DNA of 64,000 nt, taken from contig NC_134521.1 in the NCBI RefSeq assembly GCF_027942865.1, forward strand, positions 23,316,949 through 23,380,948, written 5' to 3'. Made by a program: the position numbers and the translations under genes. Numbering within the stretch: position 1 is the first letter of the stretch; each line of letters starts with the position of its first letter. Of this stretch, positions 22,951-50,765 are shown piece after piece. The notes beneath the pieces were generated by a model. The model was not told the origin of the DNA. It saw nothing but the letters and a program-made list of their open reading frames with translations, and did not search any database. The DNA is from Odontesthes bonariensis (taxonomy: Eukaryota > Chordata > Actinopteri > Atheriniformes > Atherinopsidae).

Positions 22951-25900
22951 TCCCCTAGCAAAGCAGAAAATATCAAAACAGACCCCACATGATATCTGAC
23001 GATTTTTAGTTAAAAAACTAGAACTTCCGATCTTTATCGAAATAGTCAGTAATAATGGCGATAAATGTGAAAAAAATGGTCCTGTGTGTAGTTTATCCAT
23101 CTAACTCAGTGATAGATGGGATGTTATATTACACTGACATATTACTTACTGTGTAATAATATATATGTTAAATATATATTTTCCAGACATCCGCATGAGC
23201 ACGTTGACAAGCTGCTCTTAGCTAAAAACTCACTATGTCAAGGTATAACCTCAAGGAGGCACTATTGTGGCTGCAGACTCAGAGTCTTTTTTATCATTAG
23301 CTATACTGAGCAGGATGTCTTAATTTAGCACCTTCCAGAGTGGAATCTTATGTTTCATTCAGAGACGGGGTTATATAAATAAAATGTCTAATTTCTTCGC
23401 CCCTGGGAGCACCAGTTCTTTATGGGTTGAAGAAACCATAAATAAGCTGCTGATTTAAGAAGGACTAATGCAATTCGCATTCTAATTGACAAATAACTAG
23501 AAGAAGCCAGTTAAATGGTCAGGTGTTTGAACATAACAAGCTTCCAGTGGTACATGTCATTGAGTGTGGATGGATTTTGTTTTGGATCTTAATGTTTAAA
23601 AAAGAAAAATCGGAAATTGCCATTCTTCCAACCATTGAGAAAAGTACCGACATAAGGGTGTGAGACTTGTCTTCTCTTATTTGTTTTTGGAACGTGTGTG
23701 CTCTTGTTTTGTGTGTCGCTGTTCTCATAAAAGCTTTTCTTGATCTCTATATTTTGTAGCATGTGCTGCTTTGAAGATGACCGTCACTAAATGCAAGTCC
23801 ACGCTCTGGATTACAGCGAGCTGCAACTTATTATTCATTTCTGATGCAACAAGGGGCGGTTTGTAGTAACACATTTCCTCAGTATGGGTTTCTGGCCAAT
23901 TAAAACAGAGAAGTTTCATCCCAATCCTGGGCAGCATTGAGGTATGGAAAGCAAAGAATAATATCAAATGTTAACACACACGTGAACAAGTACAATGTTT
24001 CCTGTTTTCTAACCACAAATGCAAACTGTGTGGGTTGTACCTGCATTTCTTTAGGTTTATATTGAAGACTAAATCGAGACTGTGGGCTCTCTACTTCCAG
24101 CAAGGCTTGGATATTTGTTGTTCTCATGAACACAGGCTGCTTTGTTTGCCTGACTCATCATTAAGATGTGTGGTGGTGGAATACTGAAGACACATGAGAT
24201 GGAGCACCGTGATTATCTGATTTGCTGAAATCACAAAACGAACCCAGAAAACTCAAAAGAGACCGTAAAACACTCATAGCACCAGAAAGTGCAGTTTTAG
24301 TTCAGCAAACAGTTCCTCTGCTCTCCATAAGTACAACAAATGTATTTGTATTTTCAGATGTGGTTCTTTGGCTTTTTAGTTCTATCAATTCCTATTTATG
24401 GGATTTAAAAAAAAAAAAACTCACACCCTGTAACTGGATCTTTTGGAAAAACTTTCTGAATAGTCTGCAAAGAAAAAGAGGGGATTTCTCTTCAGTGAAA
24501 GAGGATGGAGCAGCCTGGACTTTCTCTTCATTAACAGCAGATGGAGCTCTAGTTAAGAAATGTGATAGGCACCCTGCTGTTGTCATGGTTTCAGGTATCA
24601 TTGGAGAGACAATACTGGATGCTAATTGGCGGGAAGAGAAATAGAGAGGGGTACAGGTTCTGAATCCCTCTGTGTTTTTGTGTGCTGTATGTGCTTCTCT
24701 ATATTTAGTCCGACATGTGAAAAAAGTCTCCAGCAGTCAGTTCAAAAAGACAACTGAGCCAAGCTACACAAAGGAAACCTTATGAGGATGATTCTGTTGT
24801 ATATGAATGTTTTTACCTTTTTATGTATAGATTTCTGCCTCTCACTGGACTGAATGATTTGAAACATGCTTTAATATGAATCTGTACTGGGCAGACACTT
24901 TGTATTTATCCCAAACTGTGAATAAGCTGACTACTCCTTCTCTGTTTCCGTATCTGTCTCTTGCAGTCTGCCTTCATCACATGACTTCACAATGCACCAC
25001 TGATGTAATGTTTTGTACCCCCAATAAGCTATTGTTGCACAAGCAGTAGCTGATCTTTTGGAGGGGGCATGATGTCTGCGTGCCCCATCGTCCTCCTCTT
25101 CTCTGATACTGCAATAGGCATCATCTTCCAACTTTCCATAACAACCACTTCATCACAGTCCATTCCTCTGCCACCACATGTATGTAAGAGTGCTGTTTAC
25201 CAGAGGCTTCTGTCCCTTTATCCCGGGGACAGCATGACGCTGGCATCAAACATGCATCCTGCATCAAACATGCATCCTGCATCTGCTCCCCGGGCTTTTG
25301 TTTTTTGTTCAGATCTCCTTGGCAAACACAAAGAATTTAAATAGAGAGACTGAATTGTACCAGGTACTCAGCTAGCTTTTATTTCCAAAGTGGAACCAAA
25401 AGAGAGACTAGAGCCCAGTGATAAACCTTGTTCTGTGTGATTGATGGTGGTAAAAGTATCATGTATCCCAGAGCTCACACTGGCTTCATCCTGCCACGAT
25501 GTTACACGTAGTTATGGATCAAGCTGTGTATTGTGTTACTCGGCCATGTCTCTAACCTCTTTATAGAATAATGACCGATCAGGTGATAACAGATGATCAT
25601 TACTACATCTGAAAACAAATTTAAGCACGCTCTATCATTACTGAGACTGAGACATGCATGTATTCTAACAGTGTAATGCAATCCTCCGGGTGAAATTGCT
25701 TTTTCACTTTGTTTACATTTTTCAAATTGATATCTGGCATTCGGTTGTTTAGTTTTAGACTGTGTTCCTTTCAAACATAGATAAAGCTGCAGGCACACAT
25801 CTGCCTAGGGAAGAAGGCAGAACAAGAGCACATTTTCAAAAGCACAAAACACTGTAATTTTGCAACAAAAAACGTTATTTTTTATGAAAATGTCATTCTA

Positions 25901-26917
25901 AACTTTGAGAAACAGTCATGGATGATTGGGCTCTTAAGCCCGCATTCCATTTGTATGCTGTCAGTATGCTGCCTGAACTTAACCAAACATTGACTAAAAA
26001 CCAAAGGACGGTGCTTTAAAGATGAAAGTAAACATAACATACCAGACAGGACGTAACCTACACAGAGACGAACGAAACAAACAAACGCACAAGCTCAGTT
26101 TGGAAACACCAAATACCCTAAGATGCATTTTTTTGGATGGTGGGAATTAGCCAGATAACGCAAGAGAACAGGCAAACTCCTCAGAACGGCTTGAGTCAAG
26201 ATTCAAACTGAGAACTTTGAAATCAGTGAGCCGACAGAAACATAGGCATGTCATATCACATCACCAGTCGTTAATTGGTCAAGATTAAGTATCAAAACTA
26301 CTACTTTATTTCCTTTGTTGGAAAACTTCTATGTCCTGTACACCAGCACAGCTATTAGCACTCTGTTCTCAATCCCAGGGATCAAATATAGGTGTTTTGT
26401 CATAGCCTGTGGCATCTTTACTGTCAGTGTTGTGACACCACAGCCGCTGTTAAGTTTCCATTAATTCAAAACGACCAAAACTATTTGTGTCTAGCAAAAA
26501 GCCGAGGTGGAAAATGATGCGAAAATGTGTGTGTAACCTGTTGGGAAAGTATAATGACTGCTGAAATACATAAACTGTTTGGAAAGCATTTTTATTTCTT
26601 GACCTGATGTTAGTTAGTTAGCCCATATTCCTTTCAACTGTGTGTGTCAGCAGAGGGGCAACCCACGTTCATGTCTCCAGGTGTTATTGTCTTTACAAAG
26701 GAGCCCAGCAGGTTTGATTTTAATTTACAACGATTGTCAACTGATGTGATTCTTGTTATTGTTCCAGAGCGTCAGCAGGCGGCCCCGAAAAGAAGATCAG
26801 ATTCAGCCTTTGATCTGTTATGGTTTGATGGGTTTTTTTGTGGTAGATAGCCTAACGACCCGCCAAGTGGGAAAAACCTTTCTACCAATAATAAGCTGAT
26901 AGTCTCCACCAATTATT
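22951..26917. other. no gene recognised
   Basis: About 4 kb with only short frames on both strands and none with family motifs. A 17-bp tandem duplication (CATCAAACATGCATCCTG units) is at about 25233-25281. I specifically looked for kinase motifs (HRDIKPEN, DFG, APE) expected of cdkl3 and saw none. Confidence 0.5.
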
Positions 26918-27567
26918 AGGCTACGGCTACATGAAAACGAAACGAGGGTTTTTTTGAAAACGGGTACGAAAATTATTGCGACCACACAGGAAAGCTTCTG
27001 TAAAGAATCAGGTCCAGATGGAAACAATGAAAACGATGAAAACGCTGAAAACGATGCAGTACACACGCCACACCTATATGTGCGCTGTAAGCCACCCCCA
27101 CCGGTTACACCAGAACAATAGAAGAAGCAATGCGCATGCGTGTACGCCCCTACTTCTACCAGCGCGAAGCTCACGTTGTTCCTTCAACAACGCCGCTGTA
27201 GTTAGCAGTGTCTGCAGCAGTGCTGCTATCAATGTTGTGGGGTCCATGATGATCGCTGTCTGTCCTTATTGTGTTGTCTTCTTCTTCCGGATTTTGAATG
27301 GAAGCCGCTTTTTGTTCTGGTCACTGACGTATGTGTATACGTCACTGGCGTTGGCCATGTGGCTGTGACGCAGATGTAAAAAAATCCGTTTTCGCTGTAA
27401 CAATGGAAACGAAACGACGCCGTTCTCAGATCTTCCCACTCTGGAACCCGTTCTCCAAAACTATCGTTTTGGGGTAGTGGGAACGCCGGCTCCGTGTGGC
27501 CGCGACAGTCAAACGATAAGAAAAAGTATCGGTTACAGTGAAAAACGTTTCCGTGTAGCCGTAGCCT
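26918..27567. mobile_element. DNA transposon / MITE with AGGCTACGGCTACA termini
   Basis: The left end at 26918 and the reverse complement of the right end at 27567 both read AGGCTACGGCTACA, followed by related GAAAACG-type subterminal sequence. Total length is about 650 bp. The interior is CpG-rich and includes a 9-bp tandem motif (GAAAACGMT, 27010-27055). No transposase frame is recognised. The target duplication is ambiguous (TA at most). Confidence 0.65.
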
Positions 27568-29162
27568 AGTTTAGATCTAAAGAAGGTTTTCAGTTAAGAA
27601 GTGTTTTGCGTCTTCAAGAATCAAGAAAAAGAAGTCCATTTGCCCTTTTTCCTGTTTTGTCTTTTGTTTTCACCCTGAGCCAGAACTGACGATATACATG
27701 CCTTAAAATTGGTCACGAATATGTAATTTAATAAACAGAATGCTTTAAATTCCAAAAAAAGAGAGAGAAAAAATGGCCCCAGTATTTTTTTTACATATGT
27801 AACAAGGGCTAATTTGGCTTGTGCATAATTCCACAAAATTATTGTTTTTAACCTAACAAGACGAGTCAGGTGGAACTTTTGTTTTCTTTTTCTGTTTCTG
27901 TACATTCTTTTATGGGGGAGCAACATTTGCGACAAAAGACACGATCCCGCCTAAACTCTTCCTCTTTTTTCTGATGTTCGGGGAGGAAAGGTTGAGGAAA
28001 ATAAAGACCTTTGAAAGAGCAGCGGTGTGGTCTCCATTCGTTCTAACCTTAACACAACGCAGAGATTTCATACCGGTTACACATATATGTTTCAAAAACA
28101 TGCGAAACAGTTGAATTTCATGAGCAATCCTTTGCGTTCATTTATAGATATTTGGTGCTGTGGCAAGAGCAGTGTGTGTGTGAAATGATATCAATAAAAA
28201 CTACTGCTCCCAAGTTCATCACACTGAGGAAACATGTCACCAGGTGCAAAGGCTCTTACATATTGTGTGGACAGCCATTAGAGCTTACGGCACAGACTTA
28301 TTTCTGTATTGGACAAAGCCTGATACAGCTTATTTCTGTATCAGAGAGAAAACAGGGCCAAACGATGGGTTTGCCCTCGACAATCTTAATTTATTCTGAT
28401 TCGATTCCATGCTCTTTGTGACTGAATAACTAAAACTTTTGGACACAACATAGAGGTAACGGTTTAATTATTATCATTTTGCTGGCTTGGTGCGGCCTTC
28501 CATAAAACAATGACATCATGGTTACACATAAAATTCACATCATGCCTCCAGGGATCGATGACGTATTGTCTTGAATGGGCGTTGATAACTTTAAACGGGA
28601 AGCCAATGAAAACGCAGAGGAAGCAGAGCAGCGAACCAATGACCAAGGAGCAGTCGTCGGTCTCGGTTCTATTTGTGTCTCGCGCTCAGCTGGTGTAGTC
28701 AAGTTGAACGTAATCAACCAGAGAAAGACCGGAAGTGATTTAGAGTTTTAAAGAAGCGATCTCAAACTTTACTGAAAATATGAAGTATAACGTTTAGAGC
28801 ACTTTTTTTTTCAAAGGAAATACTCCACATCCTATAAATAGTCACTGAGCTGTTTGTGTGTTTGTAAGTTTACTTTGAGGGAGGAACAAAGGTTCTCATT
28901 TTACACGTTGATTTCTTTTTACCCTCCAAAGTCTTGGATACTTTAAAACATCCGCAGAGGAAGCAATATCCTGCATGTGTTCTCAGTTCATTTTCTTTTA
29001 ACGTGGAAACTGATCAGAATCTAAATCAGCTTGAGACTTTTGTTGGGTTAGGGATACAGATTCGAAACAGATTTGGAAACTATGCACGCGTAAATATGAT
29101 TTCTCGAACAAGCTGGCTTTTACTTTTGAGTAATGTGAGACATGGAAGGCTATAAAACTGGT
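27568..29162. other. no gene recognised
   Basis: Short frames only. 28500-28720 is somewhat CpG-richer, but I see no coding or element signature. Confidence 0.45.
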
Positions 29163-29779
29163 TCTATGAGGCTATACATACTTCAATGTCTGCAGTGATA
29201 TGATGTGCATGTTTTATCCCACTATCATTGAGAGTGCACTGTTCTATGCTGTTGTCTGTTGGGGGAGTTGCACTACAGACAAAAACTGTAGGCGCCTGGA
29301 CAAACTGGTGAAACAGGCTGGTTCTGTTGTAGGCAGAAGGCTGGACCCTCTCGGTGCTGTGGTGGAGAAACAGACGAGGAGGAAATTATATTCTGTTTTT
29401 GGAGAATAATAAACATCCCCTCCACAGCATCCTGGCAGGACAGAGGAGCAGCTGCAGTGAGAGGCTCATCTCTCTGAGACTGAGAGCTTCAGGACGTCCT
29501 TTGTCCCCACAGCCAGAAGGCTTCTTAACAGTAACTGCTGAGTTCTTCTCAAATTGATTGATTGATTTATTTAGTAATTTATTATTATTAGTTATTAGTA
29601 GGCAAGTAGTGTTTTTATTAGTATTGTTATTATTGTAGTTGTTGTTAATATACAATCATTGTAAATATGTATTTTTTTTTGAGCTACTTGACTAATTTGA
29701 ATTTTCCCCATGGGGGGATGAATAAAGTATTTTTCTATTCTATTCTATTCTATTCTATTCTATTCTATTCTATTCTATT
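29163..29779 (+). mobile_element. 5'-truncated Rex1/CR1-clade LINE (second copy)
   Basis: Same family as 20996-21960, opposite orientation, shorter. The frame starts within the ...FNVCSDMMCMFY region, carries ALFYAVVCWGSCTTDKNCRR, suffers a +1 shift near 29395 (VFGE versus ENNKHPLH) and ends in a (TATTC)n tail at 29742-29779. It keeps the C-terminal extension EGFLTVTAEFFSN that the other copy lost through a nonsense change. Confidence 0.85.
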
Positions 29780-30093
29780 CTGTTGAGAAAGAGTCAGATG
29801 GAGACATGCTCATTAAAAAGGTCTCTTTATCACCTAACAAAAACATTTTTGATTATTACAACGCTTTCATTGGCCACATAGTATATGTAGTGACTATCTT
29901 TAAGGTTATCAAACTAAAATTAAACAGAACTCATGTAGTTACTTTAAGCACTGTGGGTTTCTGGTTTACGCAATAAGGTCCAAAAACGTCAAAATGCAGT
30001 TCATCGTGGGTTTTACTCCGACTTTGCAGGCAAAACAGAACATGACAAGCTTTATGAGATCCCTTCTTGCCTCTCCTGCTCACCCACCTTGAC

Positions 30094-30997
30094 GACTTAG
30101 GTGAAGTTAGTTTTAAGTTGGATATTCGACAGACATTCGCAAAGCCACTCCAACATTTCAAGTGCACCTGTATTGCAGACTTTACAGTAAACACACGGAG
30201 ATGACGACTGCAGCGTGTTCCAACTTCCTGTTTTCAAAATAAAATAAAAATGAAAAAAATTGATATTTAAAGCAGAGATGAGCTACTGTGTAAAAAGTTA
30301 TTGAAAATTATGAACAGAACTGAATTGTAAAAACAAGAGGTGTATCTCATGCAGCCAGTGTAGTTACATAATCCCAAACTGATTTGGAGTCAATTGATCA
30401 CATGACCTGGAAGCTATTGAGCAAAAATGCTAATATTTACATATAAAAATTCATCTGTTCATATTTTTTATTAATTTTTATATGTAAATATTAGCATTTT
30501 TGCTCAATAGCTTACAGGTCATGTGATCAATTGACCCCAAATTAGTGTGGGATCATGTAACTACACTGGCTTTATGAGATACACCTTTTATTTTTACATT
30601 TTAGATCTGTCCATATTTTTTTATGAATTTTTACATGTAAATGTTAGTCTTTTTGCTCAATAGCTTCCAGGTCATGTGATCAATTGACTCCAAATCAGTG
30701 TGGGATCATGTAACTACACTTGCTACATGAGATACACCTTTTATTTTTACAATTCAGTTCTGTTCATAATTTTCAATAACTTTATACACAGTAGCTCATC
30801 TCTGCTTTAAATATCATTTTTTTATTTTTTATTTTATTTTATTTTGAAAACAGGAAGTTGGAACACGCTGCAGTCGTCCTCTTCTTGTGTTTACTGTAAA
30901 GTCTGCAATACGGGTGCATTTGAAATGTTGGAGTGGCTTGCGAATGTCTGTCGAATGTCTGTCGAATATCCAACTTAAAACTAACTTCACCTAAGTC
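30094..30997. repeat. ~0.9-kb long inverted repeat with a tandem duplication in one arm
   Basis: The left arm (30094-30451) and right arm (30473-30997) are reverse complements, folding at about 30462, where ATGCTAATATTTACATAT meets its complement. The right arm contains a 153-bp direct duplication (30475-30627 and 30628-30750) and an extra 11-bp repeat near 30950. No reading frame of note is present. It fits a fold-back or large MITE-like element. The outer boundaries are approximate. Confidence 0.8.
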
Positions 30998-31326
30998 CTT
31001 GACGAACTGACAACTGAAACTGCTAACTGGTAAAAAAAACAAAAAACAAAACATGTGACTCCCCAAGTGCGCCCAGAGCTCCCTAAAACCCAAATATTTA
31101 TGTGAAACGCCCACTTCCCAAACAAAAAAAAAATGAAATTAATTCCAAACCAATTTATCCTAAACAACTCAAATTAAACAAAAATGCTATTTAACAACCA
31201 AAAACTAAGCAAATAATATAAAATAAATCTAAATTATATGGCTTAGCTAGAAATAAAGAAAAGGCTCCTACAGTATAGTCTCTAAAAGATTGTCCTTTTT
31301 TCTTACTGTGCCGATATAATTTCTCT

Positions 31327-31484
31327 CTTTTTTTTATTTTTAATTTTATTTTTTCAATACAACTTTATTTTGCTTTACAAGATACAAAAACGGTGCAAAA
31401 ACATGACAAGTATCATTAATAATAAATGAAAAACAAATAAGCATACCAAAATAAATACATACATAAGTAGTTTAAATAATAAAT

Positions 31485-31577
<93 letters not shown>

Positions 31578-32243
31578 ATATACCAGGGGACATGAACAAT
31601 GAAGATTACATTGAGTTAAAGATTTCAAAGTGGGAGACTAGATTTATAGTTTGGATAGCTTTCTTGTTGTTAGAGGAGGAAATTGACTTGAAATACATCT
31701 GGAGTTCTATCATGAAAGCACAAAAATTGGGTTTCACTTTGGCAAATTTACATTTGTGGATGTAATATTTAGCAAAAATTAAAATGAGATTAATTAAAAA
31801 ATATTCTTTTTCAGTGGGAGCATCACTCTTTATAAAACCAAAAATGATATTTTGCAGAAGGAGCTCAAAATCACAGCATATATTATCTAAAATAAATCTA
31901 CAAATCTCTTGCCACAGCTTTCGGTATATTCACATTTCCAAAACAGATGAATAATGGTCTCAGTATGAGTGTCACAAAAGGCCCACTTCAGATCAAGATC
32001 AACAAATTTGAATTTGATAAAGAATGATTTAACCGGGTAACATCTATGGATAATTTTGAATGACACTTCTTTAACCTTATTAAGCACAAAGAATTTTTGA
32101 GGAAGACACCAAATTTTATCCCAGCATAAATCCTTTACACAACTATTCCAGTGAAAAATTACAGGAGAAACAGATCTGATATTACATTGGAAAAGAGCAC
32201 GAATTTTAAAATTTTTCTTTTTGCTAGAAGAAGGGTCAAAACA
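31327..32243 (-). mobile_element. 5'-truncated L1-like LINE (second copy) upstream of ppp2ca
   Basis: Same family as 17514-18275, on the minus strand and about 150 bp longer at its 5' end. The frame at 31887-32087 reads KVKEVSFKIIHRCYPVKSFF then FCDTHTETIIHLFWKCEYTE. The (GA)n tract at 31486-31577 is the same 3'-UTR microsatellite. GATATAATTTCTCT at 31313-31326 and 32244-32257 is a perfect 14-bp target duplication. The 5' end of the element lies about 340 bp before the ppp2ca start codon. Confidence 0.9.
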
Positions 32244-32258
32244 GATATAATTTCTCTT

Positions 32259-32594
32259 GAGCCCTTCACATCAAGTGGCTTCGTCGTCATCGACCGTGCT
32301 TTTATTTTGAAGGCCAGAACCAGAACTGTGGCATTTGATGGAGAGCGCATCGACAAAAACTCATTCCCGGGGTGGATCGCCAACTGACTCCCCCTCCCTC
32401 CTCCTCCCCCTCCTCCTCTGTGTCAATTCAGTCTAATCATAGTGACCTGGCAGCTGGAGGCACATTCATCTGTTCACCGGGGAGCAATTAGCCTCTGCTC
32501 CGGCGGCATTTTAAGCTTCGAAAGAAAAGACGAGCTGAACGGAATCAGTTCGCGTCCCGGCGGAGGAACTGAAGTGACCGTAAAACACGCAGAA
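32259..32594 (+). promoter_or_regulatory. ppp2ca: probable ppp2ca promoter / 5' UTR
   Basis: A short interval between an L1-like insertion and the ppp2ca ATG. It contains a CT-rich run (32390-32420) and a moderately CpG-rich leader (32500-32590), with no TATA box. The start of transcription cannot be placed from sequence alone. Confidence 0.4.
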
Positions 32595-39902
<7,308 letters not shown>

Positions 39903-40404
39903 ACTCTAACCTTTGACGCTTGTACAGTCGAGTCCAGTGTCGCCATGATATGACTTTCAATCGATAATGAACGAGGATTGGGATGTTGGGGGAAACTCTG
40001 GGGGCTTCACAGCAGTGCACATTGTATATCCACACAAAGACCTATTTAAGCATTTTGCAAAAAACAATGACCAAAAAGGTGTGTGCCATAATCATTACAA
40101 TATTCATTGCTGAGGACTTGTTATGAAAACCCCCCCTCCCGAAATATTTAAATCACCACTGATGTTTATATTCCTGATTCCTCACATGTAGCTGGACTGA
40201 TGCCTCTGAGGTCCGACACTAAAGGATTGCTATTTAAAAAGCGGCTGTCCCAAAGGCCATGGCTTGTATTAAGGAGATCTGAACATGATCTGTTTGCACT
40301 TTTGTAAATTTAAAGAAATGTAACTCATGTCAAAAGATTTCACACTTCAGATGTGTTTTTTTTTTTTTTTTTTTTTTCTTTTCTTTTCCTTTTTCAAAGT
40401 TGCA

Positions 40405-40410
40405 AATAAA
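40405..40410 (+). terminator. ppp2ca: AATAAA poly(A) signal, ppp2ca (proximal)
   Basis: The hexamer lies about 500 bp after the stop codon, preceded by a T-rich stretch. A second AATAAA at 40578-40583 could give a longer transcript. Confidence 0.6.
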
Positions 40411-40599
40411 GCCCCCATCAGGCAGGCTTTACACAAAGTTTCTTTGTCCTGTGTAACTATTCCAGAACCCTTCCCGTGCAGTAACACAGCTTGGGCTATA
40501 TGATGGATGATGGAGTGTTCATCCTCATCAACTCACTGCCTCCCTCTGAACTACAGACTCTGTATTAACCAAACTATAATAAAGACAAAGGTGGCTTCT

Positions 40600-42420
40600 T
40601 GTTGTGAATGTTCTGTTTTCATTAATTTACGCAGCTGAAAGCTTGAAATGTCCCGTGAAATGGACGTTTGCAAACCAGCTAGTGGCTCAGGTCTGGAACC
40701 CCAGGCTGTCTGGTGCTTTTATTGGGGAAACTGGTCGTGGTTGTATATTTTTAAAGAGGTTTGCACACAGAAATCTCTGCTCTTGGAGACTGCCATTGCA
40801 ACAGTAACAACTCTGAGGTCTGAAAGGTCCTTTTAGCATGAGATTATATCCCAAATTTACCACCATGATACATTTTGCAAAGGTTAAGATTTTAGAAAGT
40901 ATTCAATTTGCAATTATTGAAATGTTTATATTGTATTGTTGCCTTATAAACACTTTTTCTGTACAGATTATTTTCAAAAAGGCTGTGCTGCTGAGCAGTT
41001 CCTAACACTAGTAATGGTAGAAAACGGCATTGATATAATATGGGAAATTTAGGAGATATTGATACTTGAAAGTTCTGAGCATAGAATGCACCATGGACTC
41101 GGATGGAAAAGATACACAACAGGGAACATGCCACCTTATGTTTTTGTAACATTTTTTCTTTGTTTTTTTTTTATCACTCAATTGCCCTTTTTTGGAATGT
41201 GTTGCCAATCTGAAATGCAACAATGCAATGAAGTTCATGAGAAAACATTAAGTATCTTGGGTTCATGTTGTCTGTAATGAAATTAAATTCTAATTTTATG
41301 TAAGAATTAAAACTTTTTTTTTGCATTTTTCACACTATTTTATTATTTAATCAATTCAATATTCAGCAATTCAAAGTTAAAATAAGATTAATCTAGAATA
41401 CTCTGGTTGCAGCTGTTCTGATTATATTGCACATATTTTGTAGAAATTTTCCTTTTTTTTTCCACAAAACACTTTATTTTTTGTAGAGGAAATGCCATCA
41501 AAGAAGGGCGAGAGCAAGATGGAGAAAAGGGTGGAGGAAGCATGAACCATTTCTTCCCTTGATCATCATGGGGAATGTCAGATTGCTAGCAAATAAAATG
41601 GACTCGGAATGTGACAGTATGATTTTGCTGTCACATTCTTTGTTTCACAATTCTGCACACATTTTGTATTAGGAACAGAGAGATGATGAATACTCATGGA
41701 TACGACCCCAACTGTGCAATGGTCCATCTCAGATGCGTCCAAGCCCAAAGACATCTTTGCTGCCTCTGGACAGGCCTCCTAAAACACATAGCCTTTCATG
41801 GATGCTGCGTTTGCATCAAATCATGATTAAAAATCATCTGTTGACATGATCTGTTAAGGTATGAAACAGCAGGTGAATAGCTGCCTGGGTGCAGTCTGGA
41901 ATTTCAAATCAATTTCTTTTTTCACGTCAAGTGTAACAGGTGGACAATTCTGATCACTGGTCTATAAGAGCAAAGGGAGTGGAGATTTCTGACTTGGTAT
42001 GAAAAAATGTAGCTTTGTGAGAAAGGTCGTCAATGGTATTCATTAGAATTTTATGAAAAGAATCACTATGAAACTTACCCTGTTACGGAAGAGTATTAGG
42101 GCCAGGCATAAGAAAAAATATTTATATTTTGCCTGTCGAGATTAAAGTCGGAATGTCGAGAAAAAAGTCAACTCCTCTGGTCCATCATCTAATTACTTTA
42201 TTTTCGACATTTCGAATTTAATCTCGACATATCGACTTTATTCTCAACATGTTGACTTTATTCTCCACTATATTATGCATGCATCTCAAATTAATTTAAG
42301 TTTATGAGATTAAAAGAAAATAACTGGTTGTCATAACCCCCCTCCCCCCACCTCTCCTGGTAACGAACAATACGCCCATCAACCTGAGGGGGGCAGTAGG
42401 CTCACCAGAAGGTTGATCCA
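40600..42420. other. ppp2ca-skp1 intergenic region
   Basis: No exon is recognised. At 42131-42290 motifs of the type GATTAAAGTCG and TCGAC(A/T)T recur in both orientations, a simple MITE-like repeat common in fish. The remainder is AT-rich unique sequence. Confidence 0.45.
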
Positions 42421-42517
42421 GAGACTTCCATCTGCTGTTGGAATCCATACGTCTATCAGGCCTTGCTGCTAACTACAGAGGAAATTTACCTCTGGATTTG
42501 CGTCAAAAACATTTACG
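42421..42517 (+). other. skp1: candidate non-coding first exon of skp1
   Basis: The segment ends in TTACG followed by GTAGGTAG, a good donor, about 680 bp before the coding exon whose acceptor CAG is at 43198-43200. skp1 genes begin with an untranslated exon, so this is a reasonable candidate. Its 5' limit is arbitrary. Confidence 0.35.
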
Positions 42518-43176
42518 GTAGGTAGCTTTGCACTACTGGAATACCTTTTTGAAATTTTAGTTCACACCTACGCGTTTTTAGGCTTGCATTTGGTTTCAAT
42601 GCTAAATTCGGTTTCCTCGACGTGGATGCTAACAGGCCTCATAGCACATAGCACAGCGCTAGAATAACGTTAGCTGCGATGCTAGCACGGTGCAATGTTA
42701 GCTGAGCATTGTGTACTGTAACGGTGATTAACATTCCGTAATATAAAACGAACTGTTTCACACACACACAAAAAAACATTTATTATGTATTCTATACATC
42801 AAGGAGCATCTCCGTTATGAGCGAAATCAAATTGTAAGCTAGCTACTTGGTAGCATTGTCGTCGTTTTGCCCGTGTCATAGTTAGCCTGGATGTAACATT
42901 ATCGCTTGTCTGGCAAAGTGATGTTGGTAATGTCACAGACCACTTAGTTTGCACACACAGACACACAACGTTTGGATTTGCACAGCTTTACTATTACTGT
43001 TTTAGACTTCTATTAATGACATGTGTTGTTGGCAGGGGCTGTAACAGATAATCCAACTGCCGGTAGCTTCTACGTCAGTATTAGCCAATCTTGTTTGCTA
43101 CCCAATGTAGCATAACAAGTGAGTTGTTAATGTGTGTGTTCTCTTTGTTGACCTGGAGCTACCCGTCAATGTGTAA

Positions 43177-50765
<7,589 letters not shown>

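Noticed and set aside
17514-32243. one giant palindrome covering the intergenic region
   Set aside because: Only the LINE copies match across the centre. They have different truncation points and target duplications, and the sequence between them is not mirrored.
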